A DNA stretch of 64,000 bases, from NCBI GenBank assembly GCA_951799445.1, contig CATOGU010000233.1, positions 1 through 64,000 of the forward strand. Direction: 5' to 3'. A program made the translations under genes and the position numbers. This stretch comes from Pseudisothecium myosuroides (taxonomy: Eukaryota > Streptophyta > Bryopsida > Hypnales > Lembophyllaceae). Below are positions 10,473-24,900 of the stretch, in pieces (position 1 is the stretch's first letter; the number at the start of each line of letters is the position of its first letter). The notes beneath the pieces were generated by a model. That model was not told where the DNA came from, did not search any database, and worked only from the letters and a program-made list of their open reading frames with translations.

Positions 10473-11320
10473 TCATGCAAAAACCTCATGGTAAACCACA
10501 TTTTTTACCGTTCCCACGTCATTTAAATTGTCATTAGCAACCCTAATGTTTGCAGGATGTCTACCACAAGACAAAGCCACATAACTGACCATGGCTAAAT
10601 ACTTCATTTTGAAGATAAATGCCAACTCGATTATATGATTGGCCCTGCGATTTGTTGATTGTCATTACAAAAGCACTAGTGACCAGAAATTGTCTTCAAC
10701 ATAGTGTAAATGGCAAGCGGCTATCATTGCAATGATGTGTGATTCTTGGAATCAATACTTCTTGGCCATGATGGCGCCCTTCCACAATTTCACACAATAA
10801 TATAGATGGAGATACTTGTACCAAACATAAACAACTACCATTGCACAAACCTTTTGCCGGATTTAAGTTTCTTAGCAACATTACATATTGACCACATTTA
10901 AGATTTAATTGATGAGGTGGCAAACCACTAAAATGCAGAGAATTTGAAACTCTATCGAATAATGATGGGCATATTCATCATTTTTGTGAATAAAATCAGC
11001 GCTAAAACATTGATGCACATCAATAGGCATACGGTCAGTGATTTTGCGGTTGATTTTTTGGGCATCATCATTTCAAACAACCAAAATTACACGCTCAAAA
11101 AAATCAATCGAGTCATCAAAAATTGCATCAATGAGCTCATTTAGAGAATTTTCATTTGCAACCATTCCAAGTGGTAATTCTACCTCTGAACCGGTTTTGC
11201 CTTCACCAATATTTAATAAAAATTGTTGAAAATCCGATTGACTTTGTAAACGCATATTAGTAGTCAAATGAAAATGTTGCATTAAGGGAAACAAATATGA
11301 ACGTCGCAAGCAAACTTCAG
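10473..11320 (-). pseudogene. Helitron/PIF1-type helicase, C-terminal remnant, frameshifted
   Basis: Read on the minus strand from 11320 to the TGA at 10473-10475, three frames together follow the C-terminal part of Helitron-encoded PIF1-like helicases: RRSYLFPLMQHFHLTTNMRL, LLNIGEGKTG, LPLGMV and LIDAIF, then DRMPIDVHQCFSADFI and DDEYAHHYSIEF-like sequence, then LPPHQLNLKCGQYVMLLRNL with [28 protein letters not shown], and finally [18 protein letters not shown] to [17 protein letters not shown] and YVALSR-like motifs are hallmarks of the helicase C-terminus. At least three frameshifts and several stops make it non-functional. The Walker A part and the Rep nuclease are missing because the satellite array starts at 11321, in the middle of the domain. 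The Helitron 3' hairpin/CTRR end would lie below 10470 but I could not place it. Confidence 0.85.
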
Positions 11321-14300
11321 CAGTTATTTCCTTGATTTTTCATTCACCCACAAAAATAGAAATAATTGTGCAAGAATTTGATTCCCACATGGATTCGACA
11401 TGTGGGGACTATTTACAACTTGCACATTTTTTAGAAACCCCCAATTGCCAACAAATTGCATGACATTTGGGATTGGGTTCCACAAACTAGTACAGGCTTC
11501 CAGTTATTTCCTTGATTTTTCATTCACCCACAAAAATAGAAATAATTGTGCGAGAATTTCATTCCCACATGGATTCGACATGTGGGGACAATTTACAACT
11601 TGCACATTTTTTAGAAACCTCCAATTGCCAACAAATTGCATGACATTTGGGGTTGGGTTCCACAAACTAGTACAGGGTTCCAGTTATCCCCTTCATTTTT
11701 CATTCACTCACAAAAATAGAAATAACTGTGCGAGAATTTCATTCCCACATGGATTTGACATGTGGGGACTATTTACAACTTGCACATTTTTTTTATCCCC
11801 CTAATTGCCAACAAATTGCATTACAATTGGGATTGGGTTCCACAAACTAGTACAGGGTTCCAGTTATTCCCTTGATTTCTCATTCACCCACAGAATTAGA
11901 AATAATTGTGCGAAAATTTCATTCTCACATGGATTCGATACGTGGGGACTATTTACAACTTGCACATCTTTTAGAAACCCCCAATTGCCAACAAATTGCA
12001 TGACATTTGGGATTCGGTTCTACAAACTATAGCGTTCCAGTTATTCCCTTGATTTTTCATTCACCCACAGAAATAGAAATATTTGTGCGAGAATTTCATT
12101 CCCACATGGATTCGTCATGTGGGAATTATTTACAACTTGCACATTTTTTGAAACCCCCAATTGCCAACAAATTGCATGACATTTGGGATTGGGTTCCACA
12201 AACTAGTACAGGGTTCTAGTTATCCCCTTCATTTTTCATTCACCCACAAAAATTGAAATTATGGGGCATGAATTGAATCCCCACATGGATTTGACATGTG
12301 GGGACTATTTACAACTTGCACATTCTTTTGATTTCCCTAATTGCCAACAAATTGCATGACATTTGATGTTGGGCTCCACAAACTAGTGCAGGGTTCCAGT
12401 TATTTCCTTGATTTTTCATTCACCCACAAAAATAGAAATTATGGGGCAAGAAATTAATCCCCACATGGATTCGTCATCTGGGGACTATTTACAACTTGCA
12501 CATTTTCTTGATTTCCCTAATTGCCATTAAATTGCATGACATTTGGGGTTGAGCTCCACAAACTAGTACAGGGCTGCAGATATTCCCTTGATTTTTCATT
12601 CACCCACAAAAATAGAATTAATTGTGCGAGAATTTCATTCCCACATGGATTCGACATGTGCAGACTATTTACAACCTGCACATTTTCTTGATTTCCCTAA
12701 TTGCCAACAATTTGCATGAAATTTGGAATTGGGTTCCACAAACTAAAGGGTTCCAGTTATTCCGTTCATTTTTCATTCGCCCACAAAAATTGAAATTATG
12801 GGGCAAGAATTTAATCCCCACATGGATTTGACATGTGGGGACTATTTACAACTTGCACATTTTCTTGATTTTCCTAATTGCCAAGAAATTGCACGACATT
12901 TGGGGTTGGGCTCCACAAACTAGTACGGGGTTCCATTTATTTCCTTGATTTTTCATTCACCCACAAAAATAAAAATAGTTGTACGAGAATTTTATTCTCA
13001 CATGGATTCGACATGTGGGGACTATTAACAACTTGCACATTTTTTAGAAACCCCCAATTGCCAACAAATTGCATCACATTTGTTATTGGGTTCCACAAAC
13101 TAGAGCGTTCCAGTTATTCCCTTCATTTTTCATTCACCCACAGAAATAGAAACAATTGTACGAGAATTTTACTCTCACATGGATTCGACATGTGGGGACT
13201 ATTTACAAGTTGCACATTTTTTAGAAACCCCCAATTGCCAACAAATTGCATCACATTTGTTATTGAGTTCCACAAACTAGAGCGTTCCAGTTATTCCCTT
13301 CATTTTTCATTCACCCACAGAAATAGAAACAATTGTACGAGAATTTTACTCTCACATGGATTCGACATGTGGGGACTATTTACAACTTGCACATTTTTTA
13401 GAAACCCCCAGTTGCCAACAAATTGCATAACATTTGGGGTTGGGTTCCACAAACTAGTACACGGTTCCAGTTATTTCCTTGATTTTTCATTCACCCACAA
13501 AAATAGAAATAATTGTGCGAGAATTTCATTCCCACATGGATTCGACATGTGGTGACTATTTACAACTTGCGCATTTTTTAGAACCCCCCAACTGCCAAGA
13601 AATTGCATGACATTTGGGGTTGGGTTCCACAAACTAGAACAGGGTTCCAGTTATTTCCTTGATTTTTCATTCACCCACAAAAATAGAAATAATCGTGCGC
13701 GAATTTCATTGCCACATGGATTTGACATGTGGGGACTATTTACAACTTGCACATTTTTTCGATTTCCCTAATTGCCAACAAATTGCATGACATTTGGGAT
13801 TGGGTTCCACAAACTAGTACAGGGCTGCAGTTATTCCCTTGATTTTTCATTCACCCAAAAAAATAGAATTAATTGTGCGAGAATTTCAATCCCACATGGA
13901 TTCGACATGTGGAGACTATTTACAGCCTGCACATTATTTTGATTTCCCTAATTGCCAACAAATTGCATGAAATTTGGGGTTGGGCTCCACAAACTAGTAC
14001 GGGGTTCCAGTTATTTCCTTGATTTCTCATTCACCCACAAAAAAAGAATTAATTGTGCGAGAATTTGATTCCCACATGGATTCGACATGTGGTGACTATT
14101 TACAACTTACACATTTTCTTGATTTCCCTAATTGCCAACAAATTGCATGACATTTGGGGTTGGGTTCCACAAACTAGTACAGGGTTCCGATTATTTCCTT
14201 GATTTTTCATTCACCCACAAAAATAGAAATAGTTGTCCGAGAATTTCATTCCCACATGGATTCGACATGTGGGGACTATTTACAACTTGCACATTTTCTT

Positions 14301-16499
14301 GATTTACCTAATTGCCAACAAATTGCATGAAATTTGGGGTTGGGTTCGACAAACTAGTACGGGGTTCCAGTTATTTCCTTGATTTTTCATTCACCCACAA
14401 AATTGAAATTATGGGGCAAGAATTTAATCCCCACATGGATTTGACATGTGGGGACTATTTACAACTTGCACATTTTCTTGATTTTCCTAATTGCCAACAA
14501 ATTGCATGACATTTGGGGTTGGGCTCTACAAACTAGTACAGGTTCCAGTTCTACCCTTGATTTTTCATTCACCAACAGAAATAGAAATAATTGTACGAGA
14601 ATTTTACTCACACATGGATTCGACATGTGGGGACTATTAACAACTTGCAGATTTTTTAAAAACCCCCAATTGCCAACAAATTGCATCACGTTTGGGATTG
14701 GGATCCACAAACTAGAGCGTTCCAGTTATTCCCTTCATTTTTCATTCACCCACAGAAATAGAAACAATTGTACAAGAATTTTACTCTCACATGGATTCGA
14801 CATGTGGGGACTATTTACAACTTGCACATTTTTTAGAAACCCCCAATTGCCAACAAATTGCATGACATTTGGGATTGGGTTCCACAAACTAGTACAGGGT
14901 TCCAGTTATTTCCTTGATTTTTCATTCACCTACAAAAATAGAAATAATTGTGCGAGAATTTCATTCCCACATGGATTCGACATGTAGGAACTATTTACAA
15001 CTTGCACATCTTTTAGAATCCCCCAGTTGCCAACAAATTGCATGACATTTGGGATTGGGTTCCACAATTTAGAACAGGGTTCCAGTTATTTCCTTGATTT
15101 TTCATTCACCCACAAAAATAGAAATAATTTTGCGAGAATTTCATTCCCACATGGATTCGACATGTGGTGACTATTTACAACTTGTACATTTTTTTGATTT
15201 CCCTAATTGCCAACAAATTGCATGAAATTTGGAATTGGGTTCCACAAACTACAGGGTTCCAGTTAATCTGTTCATTTTTCATTCGCCCACAAAAATTGAA
15301 ATTATGGGGCAAGAATTTAAACCCCACATGGATTTGACATGTGGGGACTATTTACAACCTGCACATTTTTTTGATTTCCCTAATTGCCAACAAATTGCAT
15401 GACATTTGGGGTTGGGCTCCACAAACTAGTACGGGGTTCCATTTATTTCCTTGATTTTTCATTCACCCACAAAAATAAAAATAGTTGTACGAGAATTTTA
15501 TTCTCACATGGATTCGACATGTGGGGACTATTAACAACTTGCACATTTTTTAGAAACCCCCAATTGCCAACAAATTGCATCACATTTGTTATTGAGTTCC
15601 ACAAACTAGAGCGTTCCAGTTATTCCCTTCATTTTTCATTCACCCACAGAAATAGAAACAATTGTACGAGAATTTTACTCTCACATGGATTCGACATGTG
15701 GGGACTATTTACAACTTGCACATTTTTTAGAAACCCCCAATTGCCAACAAATTGCATGACATTTGGGATTGGGTTCTACAAACTAGTACAGGGTTCCAAT
15801 TATTTCTTTGATTTTTCATTCACCCACAAAAATAGAATTAATTGTGCGAGAATTTCATTCCCACACGGATTCGACATGTGGAAATTACTTACAACTTGAA
15901 CATTTTTTGAAACCCCCAACTGCCAAGAAATTGCATCACATTTGGGATTGGGTTCCACAAACTAGTACAGGGTTCCGGTTATTTCCTTGATTTTTCATTC
16001 ACCCACAAAAATAGAAATAATTGTGCGCGAATTTCATTGCCACATGGATTCGACATGTTGGGACTATTTACAACTTGCACATTTTTTTGATTTCCCTAAT
16101 TGCCAAGAAATTGCATGAAATTTGGGGTTGGGTTCCACAAACTAGTACGGGGTTCCAGTTATTTCCTTGATTTTTCATTCACCCACAAAAATAGAAATAA
16201 TTGTACGAGAATTTACTCTCACATGGATTCGACATGTGGGGACTATTTACAACTTGTACATTTTTTTGATTTCCCTAATTGCCATCAAATTGCATCACAT
16301 TTGGAATTGGGTTCCACAAACTACAGGGTTCCAGTTATTTCGTTCATTTTTCATTCGCCCACAAAAATTGAAATTATGGGTCAAGAATTTAATCCCCACA
16401 TGGATTTGACATGTGGGGACTATTTACAACTTGCACATTTTTTAGAAACCCCCAATTGCCAACAAATTGCATGAAATTTGGGATTGGGTTCCACAAACT

Positions 16500-18480
16500 A
16501 GTACAGGGTTCCAGTTATTTCCTTGATTTTTCATTCACCCACAAAAATAGAAATAATTGTGCGCGAATTTCATTGTCACATGGATTCGACATTTGGGGAC
16601 TATCTACAACTTGCACATTTTTTAGAAACCCCCATTTGCCAACAAATTGCATCACATTTGTTATTGGGTTCCACAAACTACAGCATTCCAGTTATTCCGT
16701 TCATTTTTTATTCACCCATAAAAATAGAAATAATGGGTCAAAAATTTAAGCCCCACATGGATTCGACATGTGGGGACTATTTACAACTCGCACATTTCTT
16801 TGATCCCCCCAATTGCCAACGAATTGCATGACATTTGGGATTGGGTTCCACAAACTAGTACAGCGTTCATGTTGTTCCCTTGATTTCTCATCCACCCACA
16901 AATATAGAAATAGTTGTGCGAGAATTTCATTCCCTCAGGATTCGACATGTGCGGACTATTTACAACTTGCACATTTTTTAGAACCCCCCAATTGCCAAAA
17001 AATTGCATGAAATTTAGGGCTGGGTTCCACAAACTAGTACATGGTTCCAGTTATTTCCTTGATTTCTCATTCACCCACAAAAATAGAAATAATTGTGCGA
17101 GAATTTCATTGCCACATGGATTTGACATGTAGAGACTATTTAAAACTTGCACATTTTTTTTATTTCCCTAATTGCCAACAAATTGCATGACATTTGGGAT
17201 TGGGCTCCACATACTAGTACAGGCTTTCAGTTATTTCCTTGATTTTTCATTCACCCAGAAAAATAGAATTAATTGTGCGAGAATTTCATTCCCACATGGA
17301 TTTGACATGTAGGGACTATTTACAACTTGCACATTTTTTAGAAACCCCCTGTTGCCAACAAATTGCATGACATTTGGGATTGGGTTCCACAAACTAGTAC
17401 AGGCTTCCGATTATTTCCTTGATTTTTCATTCACTCACAAAAATAGAAATAATTCTGCGAGAATTTCATTCCCACATGGATTCGACATGTGGTGACTATT
17501 TACAACTTGCACATTTTCTTGATTTCCCTAATTGCCAACAAATTGCATGAAATTTGGGGTTGGGTTCCACAATCTAGTACATGGTTCCGATTATTTCCTT
17601 GATTTTTCATTCACCCACAAAAATAGAAATAATTGTGCGAGAATTTCATTCCCACATGGATTCGACATGTGGTGACTATTTACAACTTGCACATTTTCTT
17701 GATTTCCCTAATTGCCAACAAATTGCATGAAATTTGGGGTTGGGCTCCACAAACTAGTACGGGGTTCCAGTTATTTCCTTGATTTTTCATTCACCCACAA
17801 AATTAGAATTAATTGTGCGAGAATTTCATTCCCACATGGATTCGACATGTAGGGACTATTTACAACTTGCAGATTTTTTAGAATCCCCCAGTTGCCAACA
17901 AATTGCATGACATTTGGGGTTGGTTCCACAAACTAGTACAGGGTTCCAATTATTTCCTTGATTTTTCATTCACCCACAAAAATAGAAATAAATGTGCGCG
18001 AATTTCATTGCCACATGGATTTGACATGTGGGAACTATTTAAAACTTGCACATTTTTTCGATTTCCCTAATTGCCAACAAATTGCATGAAATTTGGGATT
18101 GGGCTCCACATACTAGTACAGGCTTTCAGTTATTCCCTTCATTTTTCATTCACCCACAAAAATAGAAATAATTGTGCGAGAATTTCATTCCCACATAGAT
18201 TCGACATGTAGGGACTATTTACAACTTGCACATTTTTTAGAAACCCCCAGTTGCCAACAAATTGCATGACATTTGGGATTGGGTTCCACAAACTAGTACA
18301 GGGTTCCGATTATTTCCTTGATTTTTCATTCACCCACAAAAATAGAAACAATTGTGCGCGAATTTCATTGCCACATGGATTCGACATGTGGTGACTATTT
18401 ACAACTTGCACATTTTCTTGATTTCCCTAATTGCCAACAAATTGCATGAAATTTGGGGTTGGGCTCCACAAACTAGTACG
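16500..18480. repeat. Higher-order duplicated block, copy 1 (partner 20621-22600)
   Basis: Rare monomer variants recur at a constant offset of 4121 bp: TCTACAAC (16604-16611), GGCTTTCAGTTATT (17222), GGCTTCCGATT (17402) and the one-base-short GGGGTTGGTTCCAC (17916) reappear at 20725, 21343, 21523 and 22037. The period corresponds to about 23 monomers. Divergence between copies is low but visible, for example a CCCTCAGG deletion variant kept in both. Confidence 0.8.
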
Positions 18481-18596
18481 GGGTTCCAGTTATTTCCTTG
18501 ATTTTTCATTCACCCACAAAAAAAGAATTAATTGTGCGAGAATTTGATTCCCACATGGATTCGACATGTGGTGACTATTTACAACTTGCACATTTT

Positions 18597-18956
18597 CTTG
18601 ATTTCCCTAATTGCCAACAAATTGCATGACATTTGCGGTTGGGTTCCACAAACTAGTACAGGGTTCCGATTATTTCCTTGATTTTTCATTCACCCATAAA
18701 AATTGAAATAGTTGTGCGAGAATTTCATTCCCACATGGATTCGACATGTGGGGACTATTTACAACTTGCACATTTTCTTGATTTCCCTAATTGCCAACAA
18801 ATTGCATGACATTTGCGGTTGGGTTCCACAAACTAGTACAGGGTTCCGATTATTTCCTTGATTTTTCATTCACCCATAAAAATTGAAATAGTTGTGCGAG
18901 AATTTCATTCCCACATGGATTCGACATGTGGGGACTATTTACAACTTGCACATTTT
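18597..18956. repeat. Recent monomer duplication inside the satellite
   Basis: Two adjacent 180-bp monomers share private changes (TGACATTTGCGGTTGGG, CACCCATAAAAATTGAAATAG) and are almost identical, so the duplication is very recent. A similar recent expansion is seen near 25441-25980, where neighbouring monomers share ATTGTGTGAGAATTTCATTG. Confidence 0.8.
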
Positions 18957-21900
18957 TTAGAAACCCCCAATTGCCAACAAATTGCATGAAATTTGGGATT
19001 GGGTTCCACAAACTAGTACGGGGTTCCAGTTATTTCCTTGATTTTTCATTCACCCATAAAAACTGAAATAGTTGTGCGAGAATTTCATTCCCACATGGAT
19101 TCGACAAGTGGGGACTATTTACAACTTGCACATCTTTTTGATTTTCCTAATTGCCAAGAAATTGCATGAAATTTGGGGTTGGGTTCGACAAACTAGTACG
19201 GGTTTCCAGTTATTTCCTTGATTTTTCATTCACCCACAAAAATAGAAATAATTGTGCGAGAATTTCATTCCCACATGGATTCGACATGCGGCGACTTTTT
19301 ACAACTTGTACATAGTTTGATTTCCCTAATTGCCAACAAATTGCATGAAATTTGGAATTGGGTTCCACAAACTACAGGGTTCCAGTTATTCCGTTCATTT
19401 TTCATTCGCCCACAAAAATTGAAATTATGGGGCAAAAATTTAATCCCCACATGGATTTGACATGTGGGGACTATTTACAACTTGCACATTTTCTTGATTT
19501 TCCTAATTGCCAAGAAATTGCATGAAATTTGGGGTTGGGCTCGACAAACTAGTACAGGTTCCAGTTATACCCTTGATTTTTCATTCACCCACAGAAATAG
19601 AAACAATTGTACGAGAATTTTACTCTCACATGGATTCGACATGTGGGGACTATTAACAACTTGCACATTTTTTAAAAACCCCCAATTGCCAACAAATTGC
19701 ATCACGTTTGGGATTGGAATCCACAAACTAGAGCGTTCCAGTTATTCCCTTCATCTTTCATTCACCCACAGAAATAGAAACAATTGTACGAGAATTTTAC
19801 TCTCACATGGATTCGACATGTGGGGACTATTTACAACTTGCACATTTTTTAGAAACCCCCAGTTGCCAACAAATTGCATGACATTTGGGATTGGGTTCCA
19901 CAAACTAGTACAGGGTTCCAGTTATTTCCTTGATTTTTCATTCACCCACAAAAATAGAAATATTTGTGCGAGAATTTCATTCCCACATGGATTCGACATG
20001 TGGTGACTATTTACAACTTGTACATTTTTTTGATTTCCCTAATTGCCAACAAATTGCATGAAATTTGGAATTGGGTTCCACAAACTACAGGGTTCCAGTT
20101 AATCTGTTCATTTTTCATTCGCCCACAAAAATTGAAATTATGGGGCAAGAATTTAAACCCCACATGGATTTGACATGTGGGGACTATTTACAACTTGCAC
20201 ATTTTTTTGATTTCCCTAATTGCCAAGAAATTGCATGAAATTTCGGGTTGAGCTCCACAAACTAGTACAGGGCTGCAGTTATATTCTTGATTTTTCATGC
20301 ACCCACAAAAATAGAAATAATTGTACGAGAATTTTACTCTCACATGGATTCGACATGTGGGGACTATTAACAACTTGCACATTTTTTAGAAACCCCCAAT
20401 TGCCAACAAATTGCATCACATTTGGGATTGGGTTCCACAAACTAGAGCGTTCCAGTTATTCCTTTCATCTTTCATTCACCCACAGAAATAGAAACAATTG
20501 TACGAGAATTTTACTCTCACATAGATTCGACATGTGGGGACTATTTACAACTTGCACATTTTTTAGAAACCCCCAATTGCCAACAAATTGCATGACATTT
20601 GGGATTGGGTTCCACAAACTAGTACAGGGTTCCAGTTATTTCTTTGATTTTTCATTCACCCACAAAAATAGTAATAATTGTGCGCGAATTTCATTGCCAC
20701 ATGGATTCGACATGTGGGGACTGTCTACAACTTGCACATTTTTTAGAAACCCCCATTTGCCAACAAATTGCATCACATTTGTTATTGGGTTCCACAAACT
20801 ACAGCATTCCAGTTATTCCGTTCATTTTTTATTCACCCATAAAAATAGAAATAATGGGTCAAGAATTTAAGCCCCACATGGATTCGACATGTGGGGACTA
20901 TTTACAACTCGCACATTTCTTTGATCCCCCCAATTGCCAACGAATTGCATGACATTTGGGATTGGGTTCCACAAACTAGTACAACGTTCATGTTATTCCC
21001 TTGATTTCTCATTCACCCACAAATATAGAAATAGTTGTGCGAGAATTTCATTCCCTCAGGATTCGACATGTGGGGACTATTTACAACTTGCACATTTTTT
21101 AGAACCCCCCAATTGCCAAGAAATTGCATGAAATTTGGGGCTGGGTTCCACAAACTAGTACAGGGTTCCAGTTATTTCCTTGATTTTTCATTCACCCACA
21201 AAAATAGAAATAATTGTGCGAGAATTTCATTGCCACATGGATTTGACATGTGGAGACTATTTAAAACTTGCACATTTTTTTTATTTCCCTAATTGCCAAC
21301 AAATTGCATGACATTTGGGATTGGGCTCCACATACTAGTACAGGCTTTCAGTTATTTCCTTGATTTTTCATTCACCCGGAAAAATAGAATTAATTGTGCG
21401 AGAATTTCATTCCCACATGGATTTGACATGTAGGGACTATTTACAACTTGCGCATTTTTTAGAAACCCCCTATTGCCAACAAATTGCATGACATTTGGGA
21501 TTGGGTTCCACAAACTAGTACAGGCTTCCGATTATTTCCTTGATTTTTCATTCACTCACAAAAATAGAAATAATTGTGCGCGAATTTCATTGCCACATGG
21601 ATTCGACATGTTGGGACTATTTACAACTTGTACATTTTCTTGATTTCCCTAATTGCCAACAAATTGTATGAAATTTGGGGTTGGGCTCCACAAACTAGTA
21701 CGGGGTTCCAGTTATTTCCTTGATTTTTCATTCACCCACAAAAATAGAATTAGTTGTGCGAGAATTTCATTCCCACATGGATTTGACATGTGGGAACTAT
21801 TTAAAACTTGCACATTTTTTCGATTTCCCTAATTGCCAACAAATTGCATGAAATTTGGGATTGGGCTCCACATACTAGTACAGGCTTTCAGTTATTCCCT

Positions 21901-24900
21901 TCATTTTTCATTCACCCACAAAAATAGAAATAATTGTGCGAGAATTTCATTCCCACATGGATTCGACATGTAGAGACTATTTTCAACTTGCACATTTTTT
22001 AGAAACCCCCAGTTGCCAACAAATAGCATGAAATTTGGGGTTGGTTCCACAAACTAGTACAGGGTTCCAATTATTTCCTTGATTTTTCATTCACCCACAA
22101 AAATAGAAATAATTGTGCGCAAATTTCATTGCCACATGGATTTGACATGTGGGAACTATTTAAAACTTGCACATTTTTTCGATTTCCCTAATTGCCAACA
22201 AATTGCATGACATTTGGGATTGGGCTCCACATACTAGTACAGGCTTTCAGTTATTCCCTTCATTTTTCGTTCACCCACAAAAATAGAATTAATTGTGCGA
22301 GAATTTTACTCTCACATGGATTCGACATGTAGGGACTATTTACAACTTGCACATTTTTTAGAAACCCCCAGTTGCCAAAAAATTGCATGACATTTGGGGT
22401 TGGGTTCCACAAACTAGTACAAGGTTCCGATTATTTCCTTGATTTTTCATTCACCCACAAAAAAAAAAATAATTGTGCGCGAATTTCATTGCCACATGGA
22501 TTCGACATGTGGTGACTATTTACAACTTGCACATTTTCTTGATTTGCCTAATTGCCAACAAATTGCATGAAATTTGGGGTTGGGCTCCACAAACTAGTAC
22601 AGGGTTCCAGTTATTTCCTTGATTTTTCATTCACCCACAAAAATAGAATTAATTGTGCGAGAATTTCATTCCCACATGGATTTGGTATGTAGGGACTATT
22701 TACAACTTGCACAGTTTCTTGATTTCCCTAATTGCCAACAAATTGCATGACATTTGGGGTTGGGTTCCACAAACTAGTACAGGGTTCCGATTATTTCCTT
22801 GATTTTTCATTCACCCACAAAAATAGAAATAATTGTGCGAGAATTTCATTCCCACATGGATTCGACATGTGGTGACTATTTACAACTTGTACATAGTTTG
22901 ATTTTCCTAATTGCCAACAAATTGCATGAAATTTGGAATTGGGTTCCACAAACTACAGGGTTCCTGTTATTGCGTTCATTTTTCATTCGCCTACAAAAAT
23001 TGAAATTATGGGGCAAGAATTTAATCCCCACATGGATTTGACATGTGGGGACTATTTACAACTTGCACATTTTCTTGATTTCCCTAATTGCCAAGAAATT
23101 GCATGTCATTTCGGGTTGAGCTCCACAAACTAGTACAGGGCTGCAGTTATACCCTTGATTTTTCATGCACCCACAAAAATAGAAATAATTGTACGAGAAT
23201 TTTACTCTCACATGGATTCGACATGTGGGGACTATTAACAACTTGCGCATTTTTTAGAAACCCCCAATTGCCAACAAATTGCATCACAATTGTTATTGGG
23301 TTCCACAAACTAGAGCGTTCCAGTTTTTCCCTTCATTTTTCATTCACCCACAGAAATAGAAATAATTGTACGAGAATTTTACTCTCACATGGATTCGACA
23401 TGTGGGGACTATTTACAACTTGCACATTTTTTAGAAACCCCCAATTGCCAACAAATTGCATGACATTTGGGATTGGGTTCCACAAACTAGTACAGGGTCC
23501 CGATTATTTCCTTGATTTTTCATTCACCCACAAAAAAAGAAATAATTGTGCGAGAATTTCATTCCCATATGGATTCGGCATGTGGGGACTATTTACAACT
23601 TGCACATTTTCTTGATTTCCCTAATTGCCAACAAATTGCATGAAATTTGGGATTGGGCTCCACAAACTAGTACGGGGTTCCAGTTATTTCCTTGATTTCT
23701 CATTCACCCACAAAAATAGAAATAATTGTGCGAGAATTTCATTCCCACATGGATTCGACATGTAGGGACTATTTACAACTTGCACATTTTTTAGAAACCC
23801 CCAAATGCCAACAAATTGCATGACATTTGGGATTGGGTTCCAGAAACTAGTACAGGGTTCCAGTTATTTCCTTGATTTTTCATTCACCCACAAAAATAGA
23901 AATAATTGTGCGAGAATTTCATTCCCACATGGATTCGACATGTGGTGACTATTTACAACTTGCACATTTTCTTGATTTCCCTAATTGCCAACAAATTGCA
24001 TGAAATTTGGGGTTGGGCTCCACAAACTAGTACGGGGTTCCAGTTATTTCCTTGATTTTTCATTCACCCACAAAAAAAGAAATAATTGTGCGAGAATTTG
24101 ATTCCCACATGGATTCGACATGTGGTGACTATTTACAACTTGCACATTTTCTTGATTTCCCTAATTGCCAACAAATTGCATGACATTTGGGGTTGGGTTC
24201 CACAAACTAGTACAAGGCTGCAGTTATACTCTTGATTTTTCATGCACCCACAAAAATAGAAATAATTGTACGAGAATTTCATTCCCACATGGATTTGACA
24301 TAAGGGGACTATTTACAACTTGCAGATTTTTTAGAAACCCCCAGTTGCCCACAAATTGCATGACATTTGGGATTGGGTTCCACAAACTAGTACAGAGTTC
24401 CAGTTATTTCCTTGATTTTTCATTCACGCACAAAAATAGAAATAATTGTGCGCAAATTTCATTGCCACATGGATTTGACATGTGGGGACTATTTAAAACT
24501 TGCACATTTTTTCGATTTCCCTAATTGCCAACAAATTGCATGAAATTTGGGGTTGGGTTCCACAAACTAGTACGGGGTTCCAGTTATTTCCTTGATTTTT
24601 CATTCACCCACAAAAATAGAAATAATTGTGTGAGAATTTCATTGCCACATGGATTCGACATGTGGCGACTTTTTACAACTTGCACATTTTTTTGATTTCC
24701 CTAATTGCCAACAAATTGCATGAAATTTGGGGTTGGGTTCCACAAACTAGTACGGGGTTCCAGTTATTTCCTTGATTTTTCATTCACCCACAAAAACAGA
24801 ATTAATTGTGCGAGAATTTCATTCCCACATGGATTCAACATACAGGGACTATTTACAACTTGCACATTTTTTAGAATCCCCCAGTTGCCAACAAATTGCA

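Noticed and set aside
12878..13555. A 225-codon frame and dozens of similar frames in 11.4-30.4 kb encoding repeats such as FTHKNRNNCARISFPHGFD
   Set aside because: They are the 180-bp satellite read in a frame that happens to be open (180 is divisible by 3). Most monomers have stops, lengths of 174-178 shift the frame, and reverse-strand frames are equally frequent.
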